This document shows, piece by piece, positions 35,481 to 47,200 of a DNA stretch of 64,000 nucleotides. Numbering within the stretch: position 1 is the first letter of the stretch; every line of letters begins with the position of its first letter. Source of the stretch: Eucalyptus grandis (taxonomy: Eukaryota > Streptophyta > Magnoliopsida > Myrtales > Myrtaceae); the NCBI RefSeq assembly GCF_016545825.1, contig NC_052619.1:74038115-74102114 (forward strand). Reading direction: 5' to 3'. Below the pieces are notes generated by a model. The model was not told the DNA's origin, did not search any database, and worked only from the letters and a program-made list of their open reading frames with translations. The position numbers were made by a program, and so were the translations under genes.

Positions 35481-35844
35481 TCAAATACTGAATGGATATC
35501 GAGGATATCCTGATTAGTGAAAATTAAGAAGAGCAGGGGCGGCATAAGAAGTGAACAATTCCACTCCACATCTCATTATTCCAAGTTTTTGTTCATTTGT
35601 ATTGTCACACAAATTGTCCCTCCTCCCTCATCTAACGGTGGGCACACGAGTGACATTACCATTTCCATCAAGGACAGCATAAACCCGGATGCAACAATAG
35701 TTGACAATCCTTTTTGATCCAGGTTCTGGAATCACAGCCATGACATGTATTTCTCTGCACAATTAAAAGTTGGCATAAAACGATTTCCAATACTCCGATA
35801 AAAATAAAAATAAAAACGATTTCCAATACAATATCATGCTGTAA

Positions 35845-36560
35845 ACAGGGTTCAGACTTTCCTGAAAGATTTTATTCATCCTAGTCAGTCTGCCTTCATT
35901 GACGGAAGGCAGATTGAAGACAATATTCTCCTTGCTCATGGGATTTTCAAGGGATCACACTTGAAGAATGTGACCGATGGATGCACTATGAAGGCTGACA
36001 TTGCGAAAGACTTTGACTGTCGATTGGAGATTCTTACAGAGTTCATGCTTCCAGCTATTGGTATTCCTCCTCAGATCCTTAACAGAGTAGACGAGTGCGT
36101 TACTACTCTTAGGCTTTCTATTAATGTCAATGGGGAACTTGTTGGATATTTCCAGGGGAAGATAGGTTTAAGATGAGGTGATTCTATATCTGCATACTTG
36201 TTTGTGATCACGATGGTGGTTTTTAGTAAGTTTCACCCTATATATGCAGAAGAATCAAGCTTACTTGCCTTTGTTTTGCTGATAATCTTTTGATCTTTCC
36301 AATAGCGATAACAATTATTTCGCTGCTGTGTTAGCGTTGTTTAATAAGTTTGATGCACTCATTGGCTTGAGATTAATTCCTACAAGAATTGAGCTTTTTT
36401 CAGCTGGTTTGAGCCAAGTCAAGTTCCAGGAAACCACTTTAAACCTCGTAATCTCGATTCCGTACTTGGTCTTCCTTCAATTCCTGGAAGGCTTAAATAT
36501 AGTGATTGGAAACTACTTTCTCATCAAATTCTTCAAAAATTTCAGCATTCGATCTAAAGC
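35845..36560 (+). pseudogene. LINE (L1-type) reverse transcriptase remnant, copy 2
   Basis: Reads FIHPSQSAFIDGRQIEDNIL, then MKADIAKDFD, then IGLR followed by a TGA where copy 1 has an Arg codon, then GDSISAYLFVITM. The second half matches copy 1 (IGLRLIPTRIELFSAGLSQV). The FADD region is destroyed. It extends further 5' than copy 1. Many frameshifts. Confidence 0.85.
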
Positions 36561-37428
36561 TGTGTGGTTCAACTAGAGATTCTGTAGTATAAATAGCCCC
36601 GGTTTTATCACTTCCTTAGAAAGTCCAACACAAAAGCTAAAGTTATAAGGTAAAGGGAGATCGCATTAATATAAAGAGCATATAGGAGCTATGGTATGTG
36701 CCTGTTATTAATTGATGTAGGATAATATTTAAGCATCCCTCTCATGTGCAAGTTGGATTAGGAGCGTGGAATTTGACTAATGAAATAGGACAGCACTTAT
36801 TCTATTAACAAGATTAAAATAAATCAATAAAAACGTGCAGAATAGGAAAACGTGAAATTTCTTTAGTTTTCTTTATTGTTATAAGGAGTACATGAGCCTT
36901 TTGATAGACTTCTATTAGATAACATCTAAGTAACTTATCAATTAAAAATATACACAATCATAGGGAGATGAGGCTAATTTGCACCATCACAATATATATT
37001 TAAAATTAAGGTAAAATAACCTAAATTTCTCAAGTATATATTCTAAAATTCTCTTAACAACTCCCATCTCTTTTTTTCATTTTCTCATTCTCATTTCTAC
37101 TCAATATTTTTCTCGGGGATGAGCCTATTTAATATCTAGGAAAGCAAAAAAAAAGGGCAAAGGATCATCTAAGGCAAGACCGAATCTTTCTATAAAGTTA
37201 GTACTGGGTGGTCTTACTTGCTTCTTTGGGCAAGAAGATGGGAGTTCCTTTGGCTTCAAGAGCTGATTAAATAGACCAATAGAGCTGATTAACTAGACCA
37301 ATCCCGTGATGGTCTTATTCATTATCGAGCATGATAATTCTATCGACTCGAACGTGTGATTTCTTAGCCATTTTCTCCTTGCATGAGTAACTTACTTTAT
37401 ACAAATTTTGTCAGTCATATCTAAGTTT

Positions 37429-37602
37429 TTTTTTTTTTTTTTTTGGGTCGAAAAACTGGAAACTTCATTAACTTAAAACAAGTTAATTAACATCTGAAAA
37501 AAGAACAAGCTACCGGATTGGGTGGGTAAGGCACAGCGGAAAAAGGAATTCCCTACCAATTGGCTGTCTTTTCCTCTGCAGTCAATGTTGGATGTTTTAA
37601 TT
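37429..37602 (-). mobile_element. 5'-truncated LINE 3' end in copy B
   Basis: Counterpart of 723-895, with the same target duplication TCATATCTAAGTTT at 37415-37428 and 37603-37616. Confidence 0.8.
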
Positions 37603-37934
37603 TCATATCTAAGTTTATTTACTTATTTTTTTAAGCATGAGGTATGCCCTTTTGACGTTTCAATATGATATTATAGACGCACATACCAACACAAAGAGAT
37701 AAGATCCACTCTCGCGCTTAAAAAACAATGGATAATATCTCGCAGCAACTACTGATTTGCTTAATATGTATAATAACTCGATGCTCTTTCTAATTTCAAA
37801 GCAAACCCAGTAAATAACTTGGGACAAAAAAAAAAGAAGCAAGAGAGATGTCCCTTTTGATTTGAAGGAAGAGTTTATGGATTTGGAAAAGGAGGCTTTA
37901 TTTCTCTAGCAAAGGGCCAAAGGCTTCTAGGGAT

Positions 37935-38311
37935 TTAACAACGATAGAAACATAAGCAATTATTCCCGCTGCAAAACCCCGTGGGATGTTTATTGCCATA
38001 GTATTTGTTACAAAAGGCTTGGCACGGACCGCCCTTGCACCCACCGGGCGCTGTCCCATAGAGCACGCATGTACGACCAGGATCAGCCTCCACCTCATAG
38101 TTGCCTGTCATCAAGACACCAAGCTTCAAACGTTTGAACCCGTGAAGAAAAACATAATCCTGTTATAAATTCCTTAATCACGAGGTACCATCCTTCTTTG
38201 AAAAGGAAAATCGTAGATTGCGAAAATGAAGGGGAAAGAGAAAAGATTACACATGGTGAAGAGGAGAAAAACTAGAAGCACTGTGGCCACGCAGGGTCTC
38301 TTCATGTTCAT
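37935..38311 (-). CDS. Defensin-like secreted cysteine-rich peptide, copy B
   Basis: Exon 1 38311-38251, intron 38250-38105, exon 2 38104-37935. The predicted peptide is identical to copy A in all residues I compared, and intron and leader are also the same. See copy A for the cysteine layout. The pair therefore behaves as a gene-dosage duplication with no protein divergence so far. Start and splice choice follow the phase argument given there. Function beyond a secreted defensin-like fold is not deducible. Confidence 0.8.
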
Positions 38312-38393
38312 TTCTCCAAGTATCTCAGAAGCCTCTCAAGTGTATTGATCAGCTCCTCTTTTTCTCTGGCCATCGTGTGTAACCATGTGCTCT

Positions 38394-38401
38394 TATTTAT
38401 A
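38394..38401 (-). promoter_or_regulatory. TATA box of defensin-like gene, copy B
   Basis: TATAAATA on the minus strand, same place as in copy A. Confidence 0.6.
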
Positions 38402-39689
38402 GGACGAATGGCCACTGGCCATACCAACCTTCAATTCCTTTTTAAATAATATAAATCTCCACGGACATGGTGGTGTAAATACTTCTCTAGATTCCCCCAA
38501 AAAAAGAAAAAAAAAAAGAAAAGAAATCTGATATGGTAAGTAGACGTACCTGATTTGCTATTATCTATTAAAGTCTGAATCAACAAAATTCAAACCACAA
38601 AAAAGACATGAATGCAATTCCGATATGTCACCAAATTCAATCAATTTTAAATGAACTCCCATTTTAAATCCTCATAAATTTTTCACTGCGATTGCTCCTT
38701 TCCTATGTATTGTTGTTCATTTCAATAAGTTCTTAGTAATATTGAAGGTTCTTAATTTTGTAACTTTTTTTTACCTTCATACAACTTGTAATGGTTTTTG
38801 TCTGCCATTAGTATAAAACGGTTTTGTAAGCTTTATAATGGTCTTGTAACGGTTTTAATTACTATTAATTTGCAACCAGCTTGTAACGTTTTTCAATTAC
38901 ATGAGAGAATTGATGATAGAAAATCGTCTCTCTTTTGTTTACCTACAAATTGTTATTTCAAACATAACTGAAATGCAATATAAATTTATATTTATATATT
39001 CCAAAACATGAATTTTCTTGCTTTCTTTATATACATACATATGTTTACTTTTTCGCTGGTTATGCAAATAATGATGTTCCTCTTCCTTCTAATATTTAGA
39101 GTAAGGTATAAAAAAAAAAGGTCTGTTGTATACTTGGACGATAGCCGCTAGGAGTTTCATACTACGAGAGTCGAAATTATCTTTTATGACAATACTTACA
39201 CACCTTAGACAATTGATCATATTTTGTCATCATTTTCAATAGGTTCCCAACAATTCTCATTTTTCATAGTATATAATATTTTTCCAACATATATTAAACG
39301 AGGCCTAAAGATTTTGACTTAACTTATTCCTTTCTTTATCTATTCAGCGATAACCCATATAATTTGTGGAATGATGCTCATGCTTGACCTACTTACATTA
39401 ATTTCAAGAGCACTGTCTTCTTCACATTCACTCGACAACATAATTTGGGCATGACTTGTTTCACTTGACGGGTGTACTTGTAAGCTTATATTAAAAAGTG
39501 CAAACAAATAATTTAAACTGTTATGTCAAGAGAGATGCCATATCAGTGTCAGACCATTATAAACGCTCAACGCAGCTTTATAAAAATGCAATTAATCCGA
39601 AACTTCAAACTTGACCATGATACCATATGATGGGAAACTTTATGAGACCGCAACTAATTGTTCTAAAATTTTAAGCTATTAAATGAAAG

Positions 39690-39923
39690 TGTTAGAGATA
39701 TTTAGGACAATTCTAATGGTTTTTTTGTATAATTTGATATATAGAAAAGAGTACACAAAGAGCCTATTTATAGGCTTTATAATATGACTATATAAATGAG
39801 CACATATCAATCAAGATATGCACAATCAAATGAGATATTTGTGCAATCTTGAGAAATACTAAAAATCAATAGAAATATTCTAATTATTTCTAATGTAGGA
39901 AAATATCATAATTATCTCTAACA
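39690..39923 (-). mobile_element. Solo LTR, Ty1/copia-like, in copy B
   Basis: 234 bp, counterpart of 2977-3209, flanked by GAAAG at 39685-39689 and 39924-39928. Confidence 0.8.
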
Positions 39924-42457
39924 GAAAGCATGGTTAACTCCTCCTCGCGCATAATGTGGACTTGCTGCCAAATGCAATAATTTTTAAACTAATTCCCATC
40001 CTAAATCGTTATAATTCATTTCAATTCAATTATATTTTATTTCAATTGCTCCATTCTAATATACCAAACGAGGCCTCAAAATATTCAATAAGCTTATTAT
40101 TCTCTTTATCAGTATAGCGATTTCCCTTACAATTTAAACGACAGTCATGCTTAACGTATGTACATTAAATTCAGGAGCATTGTCTTCTTCACATTCACTC
40201 GACAACATACTTTGGGCATGAGGAATATTATACGTGAGTATAAAGTCATTATAGATTATATAAATTAATTAATTAATTAAAAAAAAAAAGGTGATGATTT
40301 GAGATATTTTACATCCGATAAAATGCAAAGATTGCCTCTCCTCGGTCTACCCAGTATCATATGCAGCTAAGTAGCAGCCCCAAGGGTCTTGCAGTCATGT
40401 GGTAAATTGTTTTTTTGTTTTTTAAGGATATCCTTGAGACAAGAGGTGTACACTTATGTAAAAGCGAAACCATAAACTTCACACTGCTTTTCCATAGGTA
40501 AAGTATGAGGAAAGCAATGGCCTGTAGCTCTTCAAAGCCTTGTCTAGGAAGCCCTTTCACCCTATCCGTATCACCCTAGTGAGAAACTAGATTAAGTGGC
40601 GTTCTTGGAGAGCCTTCCTTATCACCCTCCGGTCGCAATAGCTCACATTTTCTTCAGCAAAAAGCTCACTGAAGGAACTAGATTGCTCTGCAATTTCAAA
40701 AGCGATTCACGTACGTGCTGGAGCATCCCCAGTTTTCACTTGCAAAAGAATTGGTGGCGAGTTGAACGAGCTGAACTAACATAAGCTAGAGACTTGCCCT
40801 TCATTTTCGCCTTGGTTTATCACATTCGATCGTTAACGCCGAAAACAGATTTTTCAACGTGCCAATGGGGGTTGGTGTGCAGACTCTCCTTTACCGAGTG
40901 ATTCCCAGTTACAGCAAACTAAAGACGCAAAGCCCCACATGCAACCAGAGTACAAGCACACTTCACAGCCGCTTATCACCTCAAGTTGATTTGTTTGCTT
41001 GTGTGAAATGTTGATGCGTGTCTAGGACTCGTTATAGAGGCAAGCCTTCTAATCCATAAGACTGATCACCTTTTTTGCGCTACTGCATTTTGACAGGCTG
41101 CCATTTGTCGGGCAACAGCATTAACATAGCTGCACGCTAGTAGCTAAACCTTGCCCTTGGCAAATGTGCTTCTCACACCTCCCTTAAATCCCGGTGAAAT
41201 TTAGAGCTTTGCTATTTTGGGTGGCTCTATGTTAAGAATCCGCTTTATTTTGAGCAATTTTTCCTTTGACTTTGACCAAACCAATTTGCCATATCCTGTA
41301 GGTTGTCTTGTATCTTTCTCAAATAATTGATTTCTTTTAAAATAGAGCTTATTCGAAACTGATGTAGTGGATAATTGGATCGAAAATGAACTACATGGCA
41401 AAGTGGCTAACATCATCCCTAAATAACTAATATCATGTGGATCTCATGTGTGATCTTTCGTTATTATAAATATTTCATGTTCTAATATAGATAGAGACTG
41501 ATATTTTCCCCATCTTGGTTATGGATGACTAAAGTCGAGGTGATCTAATTTTGTGACTGCATTTGTACATGCAAAATGACCATCTTCTATTAATTACTAT
41601 TTTTAGATTAGGGAATGACGGAGCTTGGAAGAGAGAGTGGGAATGAGAGCTAGTACTTTGTTTGTCGGATTAGTGATGGAACGAGAGATTGGTTCCGGGC
41701 ATGAAAGTAGGGTCACGTGCCTATCAGTCAAAGATCGAGCATCCACAAAACCATATCCCGGCAAGCAAACTTCATTTCATTTGCCAAAAGTTGATGTGTG
41801 CTGTGGGTTTGAAAAACTAAAACAGCTTAGCAAGTAAAACCCAAAAGAGGAAATGAAGGTAGGGTTTTTCTCCCATCCTACGATATAATATGAAATATTA
41901 TATATTCTGGTATTTCCAGTACTATAATTCTATATGTTTCTACCCCTATATAACACGACAATCTGTGCAAGTACAAGACCCCCAGGTTTTAGGCTATGGT
42001 GCAGATGAGACTAGAGAGGAGAGAGCGAACAGCATGGTACACCCGGTTGACCCCTGAACTGTACCTGATTATCACATATTTAACTATAAACGACTTTATA
42101 ATATTATATTAGTGTTTGTAAACTGTTATAATGCTGTGCAGATGCTCTATGTACTCTTGATTTTTAGTGCCTGTTTGTACTGCTATATTATATTGGATGG
42201 GTTATAAATCAGTGATGGAGACGGGTCCATGAAGAGAATGGGGAGCACAGTATGTTGGACGTTAGACAAAAGCAAGCGCCTTCGAGCAGATAAACAGGTA
42301 TCAATAGAGTAAAATAGGTATTGGATTTGATCTCTGATCGATGGAATTTTTTGGTCTTTCCCTTTTGGAAAATGGGGCCCTCTTCTGTGCCTATGTTTGT
42401 AGCAAATAAGACAGAAAGACCACATCTACGTGCATCTCAAGTTACCCCTTTAACTCT

Positions 42458-44700
42458 CCCCCCCCCCCCGCCCCTACTTTTCTTACTAGGCCAAGAAAAT
42501 GTGTTTCATTTGGAAACAAAAGATGATTAGCTTGTAGTTAACGATAAGTCTTGAATCTCTGTCTCCATAGTACAAGAAGGTCAGAAAAAACAATAGAAAT
42601 GAAGGCTTCACTACCGTAAAAAAATAGTTGAAGCCTGTCAACACAGAAAAGGTTGGTGGTTTCCATCTTCAAGACATGAAGTTGTCACTGGAAACCGTTT
42701 CGTTTCCCAATAAAATGTCAGATAGTCGTCATTTAATTCACTCCTCACTCTCTCTGTCTCTCTCTCCCTCTCTCTCGACTGTTGATGTTGGCTTTTCAAA
42801 GGCCAATCTCTGTACTAAATCACAGTACACACAGTGTGACTAGAGAGAGAGAGAGAGAGAGAGGGGTACCCATCAATAGCATAAATGATGGAGCTTTTCC
42901 AAGAACAGTTGCCGGTTTTTCAAAGGCTTTAAAAAGTTTCATAATTACATTGCTAATCTAATAAGGTGCAGGTATCTCCGTGTGTACATGTGGGAACTCT
43001 GGTTTGATGAGTCATTCATGTGCATGCATGAATGAGGATGATTTATCTTTAGCCCCAGCGCGAGAGGGCAAACTCCCATCGTGTATTTCTTCTCTCGTTA
43101 GCTGTTGACACCCATCTACGGAATCTCCTCATTCAGCCCCCTCAGAAGTTAACTTTTGAATTAATGATCAAACCCCCATCTGCGATGGCCTTAATTATAT
43201 AAAAAAAACAAGAAATGGTCAATAAATGGAAAAAGGTTCATTGAATGAAATAAGGAACAATATCGAGAATGGCCATTACCCCTTCAAGAGAATGTCATGT
43301 GTGTCATCAGGAGGTCGCTCACAGATCTTCATTCATCCTGCTGATTTTGAGAGAGAGAGAGAGCGAGAGAGAGAGAGAGAGTATTTTCACTTTTTTACTT
43401 AGGTTAAACATATCAAATTGATTTAAGAAAAGCTCGAAGCATGCTAAAAATGGCCAGAGGGTGCAGCGCGTATATCTGTTTTAATTAGGGGAGAAAAAGG
43501 GGGTGCTAAAAGCTGGAGGATTAATCACTTAATCCTATTTCAAAAACTTCAGAATTCAAAACCAAATTAACTGAGATTGACATTGATCCCAAAATAGAAA
43601 TAGCAGAATATATGGACCATACAAGGCTTATATAGGTTAAGATAGCTAGGAAATTTTTACTCTTTTACTTCTCACTAGGTTCTGTAGAGTAGATGGCATG
43701 GAGGCGATCTGGAAGTTACATTTCGAAAGACGGAAGATAACAAGCTGGATTGTCTTATGTTTGTATCATCCCTCAACTAATCAAACTCATAGCTACGAAC
43801 AACGTGGATCAAACCAAAAGCGACCATTTTTCAGGAGCATAATTATGGTGTGTTTATAGGTGCAATTCACATATATACTCCAATAGACAAATTAGAAAAG
43901 CCAAGGGGAAGGTGTTTCGCAGTGTGGCCTGCATGTTTCTTGCTGAAAGAGGCATCTATTAAGAAGGCTATTACCCCCAAATCTAAAGAGAGCTCAAATG
44001 TTATCTCATGTTCTTCATGCACCAACGTGCTTAATTCTTGCTAATTGAAGATTTCAGCTCGTGAGGATTATGAACTACTTTAGGGCCCACCGATTTTCGT
44101 AATTTTGTTTAACTCTATCGAAATATATAGAAACCTGCAAGAGAAACAGATCTTTTAAGCTTGTGATACGTTTGGTTCCGTATCAATACATTTTCTCAGA
44201 ACATGTGAATGCAAGGAAAAAAAAATAGACAATACAAGCCCTCACTAAAGAAAATTATTTAGTTCAAACGTCGGGAGGTTGCACCCATACATCTAGAAGA
44301 TAAGATGGAGCCTTTCGAACAAAGGGAGATGAGAAATTATTTCATTTAGCCGAACATGAAAAGAAACCAACTAATGAATATGAACCTTAAGATGTAGGCC
44401 AAAAAACGAATAATCAACCTTAATTAACTTAAACTATATGCATCTTGAACTTGTAGTGGAACTAGTCCACACTTTTTTAGTTGATAGTCAACGAATAACT
44501 TACACATAAGAAAATTAACATAACTAAACTATACCCACTTGAAATCTCTCACCATGCAGATCCAGCCCCCTCATCTTTTGAGAGAAAGAGAGAGAGTTAG
44601 GGTTGTTTCGACCTCTCTCCACGAGACCTCACAAGCAAAATTAACAATACAAACCAAACCTCACAAAAGAGAACTCACCACCATCATCATCAACACCACC
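42458..44700. other. Intergenic, microsatellite-rich, no gene recognised
   Basis: Starts with a poly-C tract (42458-42470). GA/CT microsatellites lie at 42741-42777, 42842-42863 and 43348-43381. Open frames are short and without family features. Confidence 0.6.
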
Positions 44701-44714
44701 TGGTTCTCCATGTG

Positions 44715-44825
44715 TTTTTGAGGGGAATGAAGCCTGGTCCGAAGCCTTACATACTCTCTGTTTGCCCCTTTCACTTTGGTCATTATGTATGAAAGCCTCG
44801 AGCCAGCCAACATTCCCCACAAAAG
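44715..44825 (-). ncRNA. MIR166: MicroRNA166 precursor (MIR166)
   Basis: The minus strand holds a 21-nt sequence identical to canonical plant miR166 (44742-44722; begins TCGGACCAGGCTTCATT and ends CCCC). Upstream on the same strand, 44816-44796 is the expected star strand GGAATGTTGGCTGGCTCGAG plus G. The arms pair with few mismatches, and pairing extends outward (TTTTG/GGGGAATG with CATTCCCC/CAAAA). The loop between them is 53 nt. miR166 in AGO10/AGO1 complexes cleaves HD-ZIP III mRNAs and so sets leaf polarity, meristem and vascular patterning. The star on the 5' arm and mature on the 3' arm is the usual arrangement. Downstream GTGAGT at about 44670 could be a pri-miRNA intron donor. Which family member this is cannot be said. 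Confidence 0.95.
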
Positions 44826-44851
44826 CCAATTCAATTCTTCTCAGCGAAACC

Positions 44852-44872
44852 CTAAAAAGCCACAGCTCTCAT
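44852..44872 (-). other. Six-codon ORF upstream of the MIR166 hairpin
   Basis: First ATG after the predicted transcription start: Met-Arg-Ala-Val-Ala-Phe-stop. Short ORFs at this place in pri-miRNAs have been reported to act as miPEPs. Here there is only position and an intact start and stop, so function is speculative. Confidence 0.3.
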
Positions 44873-44937
44873 GTTCTTGAGAGAGAGAGAGAGAACACAC
44901 AGTGCCTATGAGACAGCTGGGTGTGCGGGGGGGTGTT

Positions 44938-44948
44938 CTTTATAAAGA
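44938..44948 (-). promoter_or_regulatory. TATA box of MIR166
   Basis: CTTTATAAAGA, about 110 bases upstream of the hairpin on the minus strand, followed by a GA/CT-rich leader (44880-44894). The spacing would put the transcript start near 44910. Confidence 0.6.
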
Positions 44949-46480
44949 GAAGTTGCTGAATTAGCTTATGAGAAAAGGCAATTTGTTAAAGACTAAGATA
45001 AACCCTAAAACCCTACCGTAAACCTGAAAGCCTTCACCTTCTCGTCTTTCATTTCCTAGGTGATGCGGTCGGTCAGTCAGTCACACCCATTATTATTCAA
45101 TTTTTACTGATTTCCTCCTCTTCCCTGTCTTCTTTGGCCCATGAAATACCCATTGCTACCGGTCAACCACCCAACTTCTTACCTGCTACCACCAGTCGTG
45201 GTTGCGTATATTGTATGCTTTCATTACACTCACCCGGTCAAAACCCCTCCCCCGCCACGCATGACAAGACAAATTCAGCATTCTTCTTTTGAAAACTCTT
45301 CTGATTTTTGCACTTGACACAAGACAAGACCTTCTTCAATGCGATTCTTTCATCATTACCTTATTATTTTTAGCCTTTGCCAGGCCCTACTTTCTAACTC
45401 CCCTGTACGGTCCCATACCCACGCACGGTCCCCCACTGAGCTTTAATTTCCAAAATATTTATAGACGTTGCATTTTTTTCTTCCTTTGGCTCGAAATTGC
45501 TAGACCGAATAGATATTCTGATCGAGTAATCGCCATGAAAATGACGACATGTTCTTTCTCTGGCTGCTCGTTTATTATTGCCACCGCCTCTTAGCCGAGT
45601 TAATATCTTGACAGACATTCCGATGACAAAATGCAGGTACATTTTGTGCTTTTTTAATAGAGAATTCCTGTTGATTTTTCTTAAAGTAGATAGGGAGCAG
45701 AGGCTTTTGGTTGATTACCATCACTAAGACTAGCCATGAATTTTTGTGTCCAGTGAAGATGATAGATTAGATGGCCTACGAGTTTAGAGACCAATCTAAT
45801 GTTACCCTTTTCTCCAAAAGAGAACAGTAATTATTTTCCAAGATTGACCTACCTATAGTCGATCCTATTAATCAGAAATTGGAAAAAGAAGAAAAGTACT
45901 GATCGGCCATATTGAAGGCTTCATTGTTGGAAATATAAGAAAAGGAAAGTGAATGAGAATTCATTCCAGGATAGGCAAATGGGAAACTCGGAATAAAGAA
46001 CTATATATGAACAAAAATGCATATATTATTTGACACTACCTAGCACCTACATGTATAGATAGATGTATATGAGGAAAGAAAACACCAACAACGTTAATAA
46101 GAGCAAATAAAAAAGTACCCAAGCTTACTTAAAAAACACGTCAAAGTGAGATATTGTTCGATTTATGATAAACCATTACTTATGTTAGATTGCAATTCAA
46201 TGGGCAAAAAACTAGTGCCGTAAGTCGTTGATGACTAACATAATTGTGGGCGAGCTACTCTAGCATATTTCATGACTTTATATAATTGTTACTAAGATTG
46301 TATTGGTCTAGTAGCACGGTCCATCCTCTGCACCCACCAACTTCTTTTTCTCTTTTTTTTTCCTTTTTTTCTTTTTACTTTTCTGAATGATATTGAGGAA
46401 TTACTTTAAGAAGATCAATCGATAGAGTAAGAGACCGGAAGATACTTCAATGGCTGATTCTTCCAAGCATAGCTCCACAT
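44949..46480. other. Intergenic, no gene recognised
   Basis: Upstream region of MIR166. An AAACCCTAAAACCCTA-type run (telo-box-like) lies near 45000. Open frames are short and unsupported. Confidence 0.55.
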
Positions 46481-46631
46481 CATACGAAAGCTAAGATTAA
46501 CATACATAGTTGCAACTTGCATGCAGGCCTGAGTAGCGACATTAATATACAGAAAAGATAAAACAGAAACAAAGGGGTGCGATGCAGCGAAACTTCTCCG
46601 CACAAGAAGACCCCCTCCCACCTCCACCGCT

Positions 46632-47200
46632 TATTTATAGCATTTTCCCGCGATTCGGAACAGTGGCTTCCGCGAAACACGTCATGGCAAAGACGGCGTT
46701 TAAGGCAACCCCCGCATCTCCGCCGTCCGCCCCGCCGATCCGACGGGCGGAGCGCGCCCCCTCCTCTCGGAACAGGACGTGTCGGTGTCAGCGGGAGCGT
46801 AGGACCGGGAACCGAGACCTCCCTGCAGAGGGGCAGGGCCAGGGCCAGGGCAGGCCACCACCACCACCAGCAGCAGAAGCAGCAGCAGAGACCCCCCCCC
46901 CGGCGCCACGATTAACGAGGATGGCCAGCCCAGCCAGCCAGGCAGCGGATGACGTGGACATGTCGAGGAGGGTCAAAAGGGGAACGGACGGCTCGGATTC
47001 CCGCGGGGCTCCGGGGGTCGTACGCCTCCCCTCCCCGCCACGTGATCACATTAAATTTGGGGCGTACGACCGAGGGCCGGGGGGGGCAGGCGCACGTGCG
47101 TTGCTGAGCTGGGGGAGCTCAGGTGGGGCCCCCGTTTGGGGGGGGGTGAGGGATTGTGGCAATTATCCCGTAATGATGGATTGGATTGGATGAGAGAGGA
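46632..47200 (-). promoter_or_regulatory. Putative G+C-rich promoter facing left, product unknown
   Basis: TATAAATA on the minus strand at 46632-46639. Behind it is about 550 bp of G+C- and CpG-rich DNA, in contrast to its surroundings, with a CACGTG G-box at 47039-47044 and an ACGTCA motif near 46678. This looks like a host promoter, or a CpG island, driving a leftward transcript. I cannot identify a coding region or miRNA in 46000-46630. Long plus-strand frames here are compositional. Confidence 0.4.

Larger units (their letters stand above)
36713..42457. repeat. Segmental duplication, copy B
   Basis: Partner of 1-5749. Starts with TGATGTAGGATAATATTTAA, exactly as the window start, and ends at TTTAACTCT, after which a poly-C tract begins. 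Differences seen include a missing GGGTAC near the start, length changes in poly-T and poly-A runs, and single substitutions. Apart from the listed elements no gene is supported in 38460-42457. Confidence 0.95.

Noticed and set aside
44641..44829. 62-codon minus-strand frame
   Set aside because: It runs straight through the MIR166 hairpin, whose sequence is explained by RNA pairing.
46582..47193. 203-codon plus-strand frame
   Set aside because: Lies over a TATA-containing CpG-rich region pointing the other way; low-complexity Pro/Arg/Gly, no domain.
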